DNA of 16,430 bases from CAYNQN01 sp964530525 (GCA_964530525.1 CAZHBH010000049.1:1-16430); one strand, 5' to 3'. Numbered from the stretch's first letter, positions 6,557 to 13,440 are shown. The notes: a model not told the origin generated them from the letters alone. Numbers and translations are program-made.

Positions 6557-7931
6557 CGAGAGAGGCGATGGAGGCGAGCGCACCGACCGCTCGCACCGCG
6601 GTGGCTTCGGTGATTTCGGAGGCGAGAGCTCGGGGCTCATCGAGCGCAGCTTCCGCGAGCGCATAGTCCTCGTCGGTGTCGACCTCCACGGCGACCGTGA
6701 TGGCCTGGACGAGGTGGAGCGCTCGCTCGACGAGCTCGCCCTCCTCGTCGACACGGCAGGAGCCGACGTGGTGGACACCGTCGTGCAATCCCGCTCCGCT
6801 CCGGACCCGGCCACCTACCTGGGCAAGGGGAAGGTTGCCGAGCTGGCGGAGCTGTGCGAAGCGGTCGACGCCGACACGGTGGTGTTCGACGACGAGCTCA
6901 CGCCGGGCCAGCAGTTCAACCTCGAGAAGGCTCTCGGGCGCACCGCCATCGACCGCACGGCGGTGATCCTCGACATCTTCGCCCAGAACGCTCACAGCCA
7001 GGAGGGCAAGGCCCAAGTGGAGCTGGCACAGCTCCGCTACCGGCTTCCGCGCCTGAAGGGCAGGGGCAAGAGCCTCAGCCAGCAGGCCGGTGGGATCGGT
7101 CGCCGGGGCGGTCCCGGTGAGACCCAGCTGGAGATGGATCGCCGACGCATCGAGCGCCGTCTCCACAAGCTGGAGGCCGACCTGCGCGCGGTGAGCAAGG
7201 TCCGCAGGACCCAGAGCGCGGCGCGCCGGAGGTCGGGCATCCCGACGGTGGCCATCGTCGGCTACACGAACGCCGGCAAGTCCACGCTGCTGAACCGGCT
7301 CACCGACGCCGGCGTGCTCGTGGAGGACCGGCTCTTCGCCACCCTCGACGCGGCCACCCGCCGGATGGTGCTCCCTGGCGGGCAGGCCGTGCTGGTCACC
7401 GACACCGTCGGCTTCATCACCAAGCTGCCCCACCAGCTCGTGGAGGCTTTCAAGTCGACCCTGGAGGTGGTGACCGACGCCGACCTCCTCGTGCACGTGG
7501 TCGACTCGAGCGGCCCCGATCCGCTGGCGGCCATGGCCGCCGTCGACACCGTGCTCGACGAGATCGGGGCGGGGTCTATCCCCCAGCTCCACGTCCTCAA
7601 CAAGGCCGACCTAGACCGGGAAGCCGCGGAGAAGCTGGCTGCCAGCATGGGGTCGTCGTCGTCAGTAGGTCATCCGGGCTTGCGAGCAGTGGTGGCCTCT
7701 GCCCGGACGGGTGAGGGGATCGACGACGTGCTTCGAGCCGTCGCCGACCGCCTTCGTGCGTTGAGCGAGGTGAGCGACCTGGTCGTCCCGTTCGACCGCG
7801 GCGACGTGCTCGCCGCCCTGCACCGCGACGGGGAGGTGCTAGCCGAGTCTCCGGGTGCCGAGGGGATGGAGGTGAGGGCCCGACTCGACAGCAGGGCCGC
7901 CAGCCGCTGGCGCGACTTCATGGTGAGCTAG
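6549..7931 (+). CDS. hflX: GTPase HflX (ribosome-splitting factor)
   Basis: HflX binds 50S/70S ribosomes and, in studied bacteria, splits stalled or hibernating ribosomes using GTP. The protein has 460 residues. An N-terminal substrate-like domain (about 35-150, with TYLGKGKVAEL and VVFDDELTPGQQFNLEKAL) leads to the helical RYRLPRLKGRGKSLSQQAGGIGRRGGPGETQLE segment and a coiled region (about 190-225). The G domain has G1 GYTNAGKS (238-245), G3 DTVGFI and G4 NKAD. ATG 6549 overlaps the dapF stop (ATGTCTGA), implying coupling. The dapF-hflX pairing is conserved in actinobacteria. The N-terminal ~30 residues are charged and low-complexity. Confidence 0.96.
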   Translation: MSDERGDGGERTDRSHRGGFGDFGGESSGLIERSFRERIVLVGVDLHGDRDGLDEVERSLDELALLVDTAGADVVDTVVQSRSAPDPATYLGKGKVAELAELCEAVDADTVVFDDELTPGQQFNLEKALGRTAIDRTAVILDIFAQNAHSQEGKAQVELAQLRYRLPRLKGRGKSLSQQAGGIGRRGGPGETQLEMDRRRIERRLHKLEADLRAVSKVRRTQSAARRRSGIPTVAIVGYTNAGKSTLLNRLTDAGVLVEDRLFATLDAATRRMVLPGGQAVLVTDTVGFITKLPHQLVEAFKSTLEVVTDADLLVHVVDSSGPDPLAAMAAVDTVLDEIGAGSIPQLHVLNKADLDREAAEKLAASMGSSSSVGHPGLRAVVASARTGEGIDDVLRAVADRLRALSEVSDLVVPFDRGDVLAALHRDGEVLAESPGAEGMEVRARLDSRAASRWRDFMVS

Positions 7932-7936
7932 CGGAC

Positions 7937-9037
7937 ATGGGATTCGTTCCTCCTCCTTACCCCCACGATCGCCTCCGGGACCTGCGCGAGGTGGCCGAGG
8001 GACTACCGGGGGGCCTCGTGGACCTGTCCATCGGCACCCCGGTCGACCCACCTCCCCCCGAGGTGGTGGAAGCTCTGGGCACCTCTGGCACCGAGCGCGG
8101 GTACCCCGCATCCATCGGTTCCCTCGAGTTCCGCAGGGCCGCTGCTGGGTGGGTGGACCGGACCTTCGGGGTGCACCTCGACGTGGAGCAGGTTGCCGCG
8201 TGCGTCGGCACCAAGGAGCTGGTCGTGGGCTTGCCGCACTGGCTCTCGCTGCGCACCCCTGAGCGTGACACGGTCCTCTACCCCGCACTCAGCTACCCGA
8301 GCTACGAGATGGGGGCGATCCTGGCTGGCCTCCGCGCCGTTCCGGTGCCCGTCGACGAGAGCTTCCGCATCGACATGGATGCCGTGGACCAGCAGGACGC
8401 CGAACGAGCGCTGTGCCTGTGGGTCAACACCCCGGGCAACCCCGCCGGAGGACTCGACGACCTGGGCGCCGCCGCCCGGTGGGGGAGGGCTCACGGCGTC
8501 CCGGTGCTGAGCGACGAGTGCTACGCCGCGTTCACCTGGGACGGTTCCGCACGCACGATCCTCTCGCACGGGACCGAGGGCGTCCTCGCTCTGCACTCGC
8601 TGTCGAAGCGGTCGAACCTGGCTGGGGTGCGCGCCGGCTTCTACGCAGGAGATGCCGAGCTCGTCCACTACCTCTCGGAGGTCCGCAAGCACGCCGGGCT
8701 CATGGTGCCCGGGCCCGTGCAGACAGCCGCCATCGTGGCCTGGGCCGACGAGGAGCACGTGGAGGCACAGCGGAGGCTGTATCGGGCCCGCCTCGAGCAC
8801 TTCAGCGAGGTCCTCGCCAAGGCCGGGCTGGAGGTGGCGCTCCCTGCGGGCGCCTTCTACCTCTGGGTTCCCGCGCCTTCCGCGGACGGTTGGGAGCTGG
8901 CCAGGTGGTTGGCCACCGAGGGCGGGGTGCTGGCCAGTCCGGGCGATCTCTACGGCGAGGCCGGGAGGGCCTTCGTTCGACTCGCGATGGTGCAGCCCAT
9001 CGACCGCCTCGATCTGGTGGCCTCCCGCCTCGGCTAG
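7937..9037 (+). CDS. dapC: N-succinyldiaminopimelate aminotransferase DapC
   Basis: A PLP-dependent class I/II aminotransferase of 366 residues. In the succinylase lysine/DAP pathway DapC converts N-succinyl-2-amino-6-ketopimelate to N-succinyl-LL-DAP using glutamate. Family landmarks are LSIGTPVDPPP, the GTKELV turn, YPSYEMG, LWVNTPGNPAG, SDECYAAF, and the Schiff-base lysine K224 in HSLSKRSNLAGVRAGF, with the C-terminal arginine segment FVRLAM. Sequence alone cannot separate DapC from related aminotransferases, but dapD and dapE directly downstream make this assignment strong. It starts 5 nt after the hflX stop. Confidence 0.92.
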   Translation: MGFVPPPYPHDRLRDLREVAEGLPGGLVDLSIGTPVDPPPPEVVEALGTSGTERGYPASIGSLEFRRAAAGWVDRTFGVHLDVEQVAACVGTKELVVGLPHWLSLRTPERDTVLYPALSYPSYEMGAILAGLRAVPVPVDESFRIDMDAVDQQDAERALCLWVNTPGNPAGGLDDLGAAARWGRAHGVPVLSDECYAAFTWDGSARTILSHGTEGVLALHSLSKRSNLAGVRAGFYAGDAELVHYLSEVRKHAGLMVPGPVQTAAIVAWADEEHVEAQRRLYRARLEHFSEVLAKAGLEVALPAGAFYLWVPAPSADGWELARWLATEGGVLASPGDLYGEAGRAFVRLAMVQPIDRLDLVASRLG

Positions 9038-9075
9038 CGAGAGCAGGGGCCGTGGCGGCCGGCCGGGTCGCCAGC

Positions 9076-9117
9076 AGGAGCGAGCTACCGGGCCGTTGCC
9101 CGGTAGCCTCCCGTCCC
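9076..9117 (+). promoter_or_regulatory. dapD leader: perfect 10-bp hairpin between a Shine-Dalgarno-like site and the start
   Basis: GCTACCGGGC (9084-9093), loop CGTT, and GCCCGGTAGC (9098-9107) form a perfect stem. AGGAG (9076-9080) lies just before it. If the stem folds, only 13 nt separate AGGAG from ATG 9118, so the hairpin could present a distant ribosome site. Alternatively TAGCCT (9104-9109), 8 nt before the ATG, is a -10 element for a leaderless transcript. No T-run follows, so a terminator is unlikely. Confidence 0.5.
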
Positions 9118-9942
9118 ATGGCTGACCTGCAGGCGAACATCGAGGCGCTCTGGGAGCGCAGAAGCGAGATCGAACCCGGCGACCCGGAGGTGGGCACCCT
9201 CGTCGACGAGGCGATCCGCCTGCTCGACACGGGTGAGGCGAGGGTGGCAGAGCTGGGTGAGGACGGTGAGCCGATCGTCCACCAGTGGCTCAAGCAGGCG
9301 ATCCTGCTCTACTTCGGCCAGCGCTTGATGAGCACGGTGGAGCTGGGCCCCTTCGAGTTCGCCGACAAGATCCCCCTGAAGGGCGGCTTCGAGGAGGCTG
9401 GGGTCCGGGTGCTCCCTGGAGCTTCCGCCCGCTACGGCTGCTTCCTCGACCGGGGGGTGGTGCTCATGCCGAGCTACGTGAACATCGGCGCACGGGTCGG
9501 AGGCGGCACGATGGTCGACACCTGGGCCACCGTGGGGTCCTGCGCCCAGATCGGAGCCAACGTCCACCTGTCGGGCGGGGTCGGGATAGGCGGAGTCCTC
9601 GAACCACCGCAGGCCTCACCGGTGATGGTGGGCGACGAGTGCCTCATCGGCTCGCGCTGCATCGTGGCCGACGGGGCTCGGGTCGGCGACGGGGTGGTCC
9701 TCGGTGCGGGGTGCATCCTCACGGGGTCGATACCCGTGATCGACGCGGAGAGCGGCGAGGAGCTGAGCCGGGGCGTCGTGCCGTCGTGGTGCGTGGCGGT
9801 GTCGGCCACCAGGCCGCGCTCGTTCGCCGGGGGAGAGTTCGGCCTGCCGTGCGTCCTGGTCGTCAAGCGGCTGGAGCCCGGAGAGCGCCACGACAAGAGC
9901 AGGCTCAACGAGGTCCTGCGAACCCACTCCGCTGCCGTATGA
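9118..9942 (+). CDS. dapD: Tetrahydrodipicolinate N-succinyltransferase DapD (E. coli type)
   Basis: DapD transfers succinyl from succinyl-CoA to tetrahydrodipicolinate, opening the succinylase branch. The protein has 274 residues, the length of the E. coli enzyme. The N-terminal helical domain (IEALWERRSEIEPGD...IRLLDTGEARVAE...HQWLKQAILLYFGQRL) is followed by a left-handed beta-helix of hexapeptide repeats containing PLKGGFEEAGVRVLPGA, MPSYVNIGARV, GTMVDTWATVGSCAQIGANVHL and SGGVGIGGVLEP, which form the active-site region in trimers. ATG 9118 is chosen by homology; the same frame is open far upstream only as a shadow of dapC. Mycobacteria use a longer, divergent DapD, so this type is noteworthy in an actinobacterium. 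The stop overlaps dapE as ATGA. Confidence 0.96.
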   Translation: MADLQANIEALWERRSEIEPGDPEVGTLVDEAIRLLDTGEARVAELGEDGEPIVHQWLKQAILLYFGQRLMSTVELGPFEFADKIPLKGGFEEAGVRVLPGASARYGCFLDRGVVLMPSYVNIGARVGGGTMVDTWATVGSCAQIGANVHLSGGVGIGGVLEPPQASPVMVGDECLIGSRCIVADGARVGDGVVLGAGCILTGSIPVIDAESGEELSRGVVPSWCVAVSATRPRSFAGGEFGLPCVLVVKRLEPGERHDKSRLNEVLRTHSAAV

Positions 9943-11003
9943 CCGACCTCCTCGCCCTCACGGCCGAGATGGTCGACATCGGCTCGGTCAGCCGCGAGGA
10001 GGCGGCCTTCGTCGACTGGCTGCAAGACCGGCTCGAAGGGTTCGAGGGGCTGGAGCTCACCCGGGTGGGAGACAACCTCGTGGCTCGCACCCAGCTGGGA
10101 CGAGGAACGAGGCTGGTCCTGGCCGGCCATACCGACACGGTGCCCCCCAACGGCAACGAGCGATCGAGGGTGGAGGGCGACCGCCTCTACGGGGTCGGCT
10201 CGACCGACATGAAGAGCGGGCTGGCCGTGATGCTCGAGCTCGCCCGAACGGTGCGCGAGCCCGTGGTGGACGTGACCTACGTGTTCTACGCACGTGAGGA
10301 GATCGGCTCGGTTCACAGCGGCCTGCGAGAGCTGGCCGAGACACGTCGCGACCTGCTCGAGGGCGACGTGGCGATCCTGGGCGAGCCCACCCGTGGCCAG
10401 CTGGAGGCTGGTTGTCAGGGGACGATGAGGGCCCGCGTCGCGCTGGGCGGCGAACGGGCGCACACCGCGAGACCGTGGATGGGAAGGAACGCCATCCACC
10501 GGCTCTCGGGGCTGCTCGAGGCTGTCGCCGGCTACGAGGAGCGCCAGCCGGAGATCGGTGGATGCAGGTTCCGCGAAGCGCTCCAGGCGGTGAGCGTTCG
10601 TGGCGGGGTGGCGGGCAACGTGGTCCCCGACGAGGTCGAGCTGGTGATCAACCACCGCTTCGCTCCCGATCGCACGCCCACCGAGGCCGAGGCGCACCTA
10701 CGTGATGTCGTGGCGCCCTGGCTCGAGGAGGGCGACAACTTCGAGGTGACCGACATGGCACCGGCGGCCACCCCCGCCCTCGACCACCCACTGGTGGAAG
10801 CCCTCGTGGAGCGCAACGGCCTGGAGGTCGAGGCCAAGCTCGGATGGACCGACGTCTCCTTCTTCTCGTCGCTCGGAGTGCCGGGCGTGAACTTCGGGCC
10901 TGGCGACTCGCTCGTCGCCCACACCGCCGACGAGGTCGTGGAGCGCGCCGACATAGAGAGGGTCCACGGGGCTCTGCTCGGGTTGCTCACATCGGCTGCA
11001 TAG
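9939..11003 (+). CDS. dapE: Succinyl-diaminopimelate desuccinylase DapE
   Basis: An M20-family di-zinc amidohydrolase of 354 residues that releases LL-DAP from its N-succinyl form, feeding DapF. Metal-site residues are visible: H64 and D66 in AGHTDTVP, bridging D90 in GSTDMKSG, catalytic E120 with E121 in AREEIGS, the acidic ligand in ILGEPT, and a C-terminal histidine in LVAHTADE. The dimerisation lid domain lies between about 175 and 285 (GERAHTARPWMGRNAIHRLSG, NVVPDEVELVINHRF). ATG 9939 overlaps the dapD stop by 4 nt. M20 enzymes are promiscuous in sequence, but the dapC-dapD-dapE order supports this function. Confidence 0.95.
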   Translation: MTDLLALTAEMVDIGSVSREEAAFVDWLQDRLEGFEGLELTRVGDNLVARTQLGRGTRLVLAGHTDTVPPNGNERSRVEGDRLYGVGSTDMKSGLAVMLELARTVREPVVDVTYVFYAREEIGSVHSGLRELAETRRDLLEGDVAILGEPTRGQLEAGCQGTMRARVALGGERAHTARPWMGRNAIHRLSGLLEAVAGYEERQPEIGGCRFREALQAVSVRGGVAGNVVPDEVELVINHRFAPDRTPTEAEAHLRDVVAPWLEEGDNFEVTDMAPAATPALDHPLVEALVERNGLEVEAKLGWTDVSFFSSLGVPGVNFGPGDSLVAHTADEVVERADIERVHGALLGLLTSAA

Positions 11004-11006
11004 ACT
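11001..11006 (+). promoter_or_regulatory. -10-like TAGACT upstream of the peroxiredoxin gene
   Basis: TAGACT overlaps the dapE stop codon and would start transcription near 11013, about 22 nt before ATG 11035, which has its own ribosome site (GAAGGGAGATCC). No good -35 is visible. It would let the peroxiredoxin be expressed independently of dapE. Confidence 0.35.
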
Positions 11007-11034
11007 GCGCGAACACCAGCGAAGGGAGATCCAG

Positions 11035-11496
11035 ATGGCCATCGGCATCGGCGACGAGGCACCCGACTTCGAGCTCAAGGACCAGAACGGCGAAGTGGTG
11101 AAGCTCTCGTCGTTCCGCGGTGACAAGTCCGTAGCCCTGGTCTTCTACCCGTTCACCTTCACGGGCGTGTGCGAGGGCGAGCTCTGCACCCTGCGAGACG
11201 ACTTCAGCACGTTCACCGACGCCGGTGTGCAGGTGCTGGCGGTGTCTTGCGACTCACGCCACTCCCAGAAGAAGTGGGCCGAGGAGATGGGCTACCAGTT
11301 CCCTGTGCTCTCCGACTTCTGGCCCCACGGCGAGGTGGCCAAGGCCTACGGCGTGTTCAACGAAGAGCTCGGTTGCGCCAACCGCGCCACGTTCATCATC
11401 GACGGGCAGGGCAAGGTGGTCGACACCTTCGCCAGCGCCGATCTGGGAACCGCCCGCCCGCAAGAGCGCTACGAGGAAGCCCTCACCAAGCTCTAG
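11035..11496 (+). CDS. bcp: Peroxiredoxin, Bcp/AhpE type
   Basis: A cytoplasmic thiol peroxidase of 153 residues that reduces hydrogen and organic peroxides. The thioredoxin fold begins IGDEAPDFELKDQNGEVVKLSSF. The active-site motif PFTFTGVC places the peroxidatic cysteine at C46, with the usual Pro, Thr and Cys of PxxxTxxC. C51 (CEGELC) is well placed to be the resolving cysteine, as in Bcp-type enzymes that have it five residues later; AhpE is the close alternative family. FIIDGQGKVVDTF is the conserved C-terminal strand pair. ATG 11035 has GAAGGGAGAT upstream. It lies 31 nt after dapE and converges with lexA across only 39 nt. Confidence 0.92.
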   Translation: MAIGIGDEAPDFELKDQNGEVVKLSSFRGDKSVALVFYPFTFTGVCEGELCTLRDDFSTFTDAGVQVLAVSCDSRHSQKKWAEEMGYQFPVLSDFWPHGEVAKAYGVFNEELGCANRATFIIDGQGKVVDTFASADLGTARPQERYEEALTKL

Positions 11497-11535
11497 GGCC
11501 CTCGCCCGGCAGCACGTCGGCAGCCGCAGGTTCGA

Positions 11536-12189
11536 TCACAAGCGGCGCAGGACGGTCACCACCTTCCCGAAGATCGTGACCTCGTCGGCGCCGTACACCA
11601 TCGGCTCCAGAGCTGGGTTGGCCGGGACCAACGTGACCTTCTCGCCCGTTCGCCGGTAGGTCTTGACGGTCCCCTCCTCGCCGGGGATCCCTGCGACCAC
11701 CACGTCGCCGTTGTCGGCCGTCGGTTGCACGCGCGCCACGACGAAGTCGCCGTCGAGGATTCCGGCCTCGATCATCGACTCACCTCGGACCCGAAGCATG
11801 AACAGCTCGCCATCGCCGCAGAAGTCGGTAGGGAGGGGGAGCAGCTCCTCGACGCTCTCCTGGGCGAGGACGTCGGTGCCCGCGGCCACGTCGCCCACCA
11901 AGGGCACGTGGCGCACCGGACGGCGCTCCAGCGCAGCGCCGGAGTTGGGGTCGTAGCGCACCTCGATGGCGCGCGGCTTCGTGGGGTCGCGCTTGAGGTA
12001 GCCCAGCCGCTCGAGCGTCGCGAGGTGGCTGTGCACCGTGGACGGAGAGGTGAGGCCGACGGCCTCGCCGATCTCTCGCACCGAGGGCGGGTAGCCCCGC
12101 TCGCGCATCTGGCGTTCGATGAAGACGAGGATGCCCTCCTGCCGCTCGGTGAGCTGGCCTTGTGCAGCGGGCGGTTGGCTCGGGCTCAT
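11536..12189 (-). CDS. lexA: SOS repressor LexA
   Basis: LexA represses DNA-damage genes and is inactivated by RecA-stimulated self-cleavage. The protein has 217 residues. The start at 12189 is fixed by AGGAGG on the minus strand just upstream (12195-12200); longer frames are not supported. The N-terminal winged helix (about 13-78) holds the recognition region SVREIGEAVGLTSPSTVHSHLATLERLGYL. The cleavage site is A103-G104 in GDVAAGTDV. The Ser/Lys dyad is S138 (RGESMIEAG) and K176 (GTVKTYRR). The C-terminal dimerisation strand is MVYGADEVTIFGKVV. Four SOS boxes lie between it and the divergent gene, so LexA should repress itself. The 3' end faces the peroxiredoxin gene. Confidence 0.97.
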   Translation of the reverse strand: MSPSQPPAAQGQLTERQEGILVFIERQMRERGYPPSVREIGEAVGLTSPSTVHSHLATLERLGYLKRDPTKPRAIEVRYDPNSGAALERRPVRHVPLVGDVAAGTDVLAQESVEELLPLPTDFCGDGELFMLRVRGESMIEAGILDGDFVVARVQPTADNGDVVVAGIPGEEGTVKTYRRTGEKVTLVPANPALEPMVYGADEVTIFGKVVTVLRRL

Positions 12190-12239
12190 CTCGGTCCTCC
12201 TGGTTGGGCTCCCGTGGGTGTTCGGGGGCGGTGGCCGTC

Positions 12240-12251
12240 GAACACAAGTTC
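12240..12251. promoter_or_regulatory. SOS box 1 (GAAC-ACAA-GTTC), lexA-proximal
   Basis: This matches the actinobacterial LexA operator core GAAC-N4-GTTC, with TC before and CC after. It lies 51 nt from the lexA start, so it most likely covers the lexA promoter. Confidence 0.88.
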
Positions 12252-12261
12252 CCACATCTCC

Positions 12262-12290
12262 TTGACGGGAACAAGTGTTCGTGTCACGAT
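12262..12290 (+). promoter_or_regulatory. SOS-controlled promoter for the LysM gene
   Basis: TTGACG (12262-12267), 17-nt spacer, CACGAT (12285-12290). The -35 is near consensus and the -10 is weak (3/6), as expected for a damage-inducible promoter. SOS box 2 fills the spacer. Initiation 7 nt after the -10 falls on ATG 12297. Confidence 0.6.
12269..12280. promoter_or_regulatory. SOS box 2 (GAAC-AAGT-GTTC)
   Basis: A perfect GAAC-N4-GTTC core whose centre is 29 bp from box 1. It sits between the -35 (TTGACG) and -10 (CACGAT) of the rightward promoter, where bound LexA would block RNA polymerase. Confidence 0.9.
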
Positions 12291-12296
12291 CTTGCC

Positions 12297-12446
12297 ATGG
12301 CACGAACGGACGTTCGCAGAACAGACGTTCTAGCACGTGGTGCCGCCGAAGTGGTGGTCCCTGTGAGCGGCGAGCCCCTGAGCGACTCGCGCGCCCTCGT
12401 CTCACTGTCACACCTCGTCAGGAGAATGTCCTCATGGCTGCAGTGA
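12297..12446 (+). CDS. Putative leaderless 49-residue SOS leader peptide
   Basis: The ATG lies exactly where the SOS promoter should start transcription (6 nt after the -10), so the mRNA would be leaderless. The peptide begins MARTDVRRTDVLARGAAEV and ends RRMSSWLQ. The two RTDV units are encoded by SOS boxes 3 and 4. Codons after the boxes prefer G or C at the third position. Its last 13 nt overlap the start of the LysM gene (ATG 12434), which would allow translational coupling. I recognise no homologue. It may be a real small protein, a translation-control leader, or chance in a G+C-rich leader; the LysM gene has its own AGGAG, so the leader is not required. Confidence 0.4.
   Translation: MARTDVRRTDVLARGAAEVVVPVSGEPLSDSRALVSLSHLVRRMSSWLQ
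12304..12315. promoter_or_regulatory. SOS box 3 (GAAC-GGAC-GTTC)
   Basis: A perfect core flanked by AC and GC, 35 bp centre-to-centre from box 2. It lies just downstream of the predicted start of rightward transcription, inside the 49-codon leader ORF (codons for RTDV). Confidence 0.9.
12319..12330. promoter_or_regulatory. SOS box 4 (GAAC-AGAC-GTTC)
   Basis: A perfect core 15 bp centre-to-centre from box 3. Boxes 3 and 4 are a tandem 15-bp unit that also encodes the second RTDV of the leader ORF. Two LexA dimers 15 bp apart would sit on different faces of the helix. Confidence 0.88.
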
Positions 12447-12862
12447 TCGCTCCCGCACCGTCGACCCCACCTCTACTCCGGGGGTCTCGCCCTCGCCTCC
12501 GTGTCATCCAAGGTGGTGGCCAGTCCGACCCTGCCCGTCCGGCTTACTGGCGCAGGCGCCTCGTGGCAGCCGCGCTGGTGGTCGTCGTCATCGGCGCAGC
12601 CGTGGTGGTGGCCGGGCGGGCCATGGAACTGGCCGGCGGGTTGATACAGGCCGACCCGCCGGCCAGCGCTGTCACCGGAGGCGCCCTGCAGTCGCCCTCG
12701 GATCCCTACGTCGTGCAGCCGGGCGACACGCTGTGGGCCATCGCTCGCCGGATCCAGCCCGAAGGAGACGTACGGGCCCTGGTCGACGAGCTCGCCAGCG
12801 AGCTGGGCGGAGCGATCATCCAACCCGGCCAGAGGCTGGATCTAGCGGCTCTCACTCGTTGA
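12434..12862 (+). CDS. SOS-induced LysM membrane protein (ChiZ/YneA/DivS-like division inhibitor)
   Basis: The protein has 142 residues from ATG 12434, with AGGAGA 8 nt upstream. It has a basic cytoplasmic tail (1-42, ending RRR), one membrane segment (about 43-61), a short extracytoplasmic linker, and a LysM peptidoglycan-binding domain (about 91-138: YVVQPGDTLWAIARRI...IIQPGQRL). Divergence from lexA behind SOS boxes and the downstream nrdR match the layout of mycobacterial Rv2719c (ChiZ). It also parallels Bacillus YneA and Corynebacterium DivS, which stall septation during DNA damage. That functional link is inference from context and architecture. The LysM sequence itself shows no hydrolase catalytic motif, so wall binding is better supported than hydrolysis. 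Confidence 0.85.
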   Translation: MAAVIAPAPSTPPLLRGSRPRLRVIQGGGQSDPARPAYWRRRLVAAALVVVVIGAAVVVAGRAMELAGGLIQADPPASAVTGGALQSPSDPYVVQPGDTLWAIARRIQPEGDVRALVDELASELGGAIIQPGQRLDLAALTR

Positions 12863-12924
12863 GAACCTGACCATCGGCGTTCCGGGGGAAGCTCACCCTC
12901 TGGCTCGTTCGTGCTGCGGAGGGC

Positions 12925-12930
12925 TACCGT
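12925..12930 (+). promoter_or_regulatory. -10 element for leaderless nrdR (TACCGT)
   Basis: TACCGT is followed by 6 nt and GTG 12937. The only ribosome-site-like bases (GGAGGG, 12918-12923) are 13 nt from the start and would lie upstream of the transcript. The same TACCGT-N6-GTG layout precedes the convergent reductase gene. Confidence 0.5.
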
Positions 12931-12936
12931 CGAAGA

Positions 12937-13401
12937 GTGCGGTGCCCGGTGTGCGCGGATCTCGACGACAAGGTCGTCGATTCGCGCACAGCCGAGGACG
13001 GCTCGGCGATACGCCGCAGGCGGGAGTGCCTGGCCTGTGGTCACCGGTTCACCACCTTCGAGCGGTTGGAGAGCCAGCCACTGATGGTCGTGAAGCGCTC
13101 CGGCGAGGCCGTGCCTTTCGACCGGGCGAAGGTTGCCACCGGAATAGCAGCTGCGGCCAAGGGCAGACCGGTCGCTGACGAGCAGATTGCGGAGGTCGCA
13201 GCGGCGCTCGAGGAGCACCTGAGGCTCTCGGGCAACGAGGTCACCAGCGAGCAGATCGGCCTGGCGGTCCTCGACCAGCTGCGTGATCTGGACCAAGTTG
13301 CCTACGTGCGCTTCGCAAGCGTCTACAAGGGCTTCGACGACCCGGCCGACTTCCAGCGGGAGGTCGGGTTGCTCAAGTCCACTGCACCGAAGCGGCGGTA
13401 G
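12937..13401 (+). CDS. nrdR: Ribonucleotide reductase transcriptional repressor NrdR
   Basis: NrdR senses dATP/ATP and represses ribonucleotide reductase genes at paired NrdR boxes. The protein has 154 residues. The zinc ribbon has C3, C6, C31 and C34 (MRCPVC...RECLACGHRFTTFER). An ATP-cone domain follows (about 49-139: MVVKRSGEAVPFDRAKVATGI...VAYVRFASVYKGFDD). The GTG start yields the canonical MRCPVC N-terminus. It lies 74 nt after the LysM gene, the conserved actinobacterial order. Its likely target nrdJ begins 2.2 kb downstream with NrdR-box-like sites in front of it. Confidence 0.97.
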   Translation: MRCPVCADLDDKVVDSRTAEDGSAIRRRRECLACGHRFTTFERLESQPLMVVKRSGEAVPFDRAKVATGIAAAAKGRPVADEQIAEVAAALEEHLRLSGNEVTSEQIGLAVLDQLRDLDQVAYVRFASVYKGFDDPADFQREVGLLKSTAPKRR

Positions 13402-13405
13402 TGGT

Positions 13406-13435
13406 CGCCGTTCCGGTCCGCTAGGCGGAACGGCG
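13406..13435. terminator. Bidirectional terminator-like hairpin between nrdR and the convergent reductase gene
   Basis: CGCCGTTCCG (13406-13415) and CGGAACGGCG (13426-13435) form a perfect 10-bp stem with a 10-nt loop in the 39-nt gap between two convergent stop codons. No T-run follows on either strand, which is common for actinobacterial terminators. Position is the main support. Confidence 0.7.
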
Positions 13436-13440
13436 CGAGG

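Noticed and set aside
8413..9117. Upstream in-frame extension of dapD
   Set aside because: Overlaps dapC in another frame with arginine/glycine-rich nonsense; the family N-terminus begins at ATG 9118.
9474..10697. Long minus-strand open frame (407 codons) opposite dapD/dapE
   Set aside because: Shadow of secure genes; no family features.
11497..11535. Terminator between the peroxiredoxin gene and lexA
   Set aside because: Only short imperfect complementarities (GCCGC/GCGGC overlapping the lexA stop); too weak to call.
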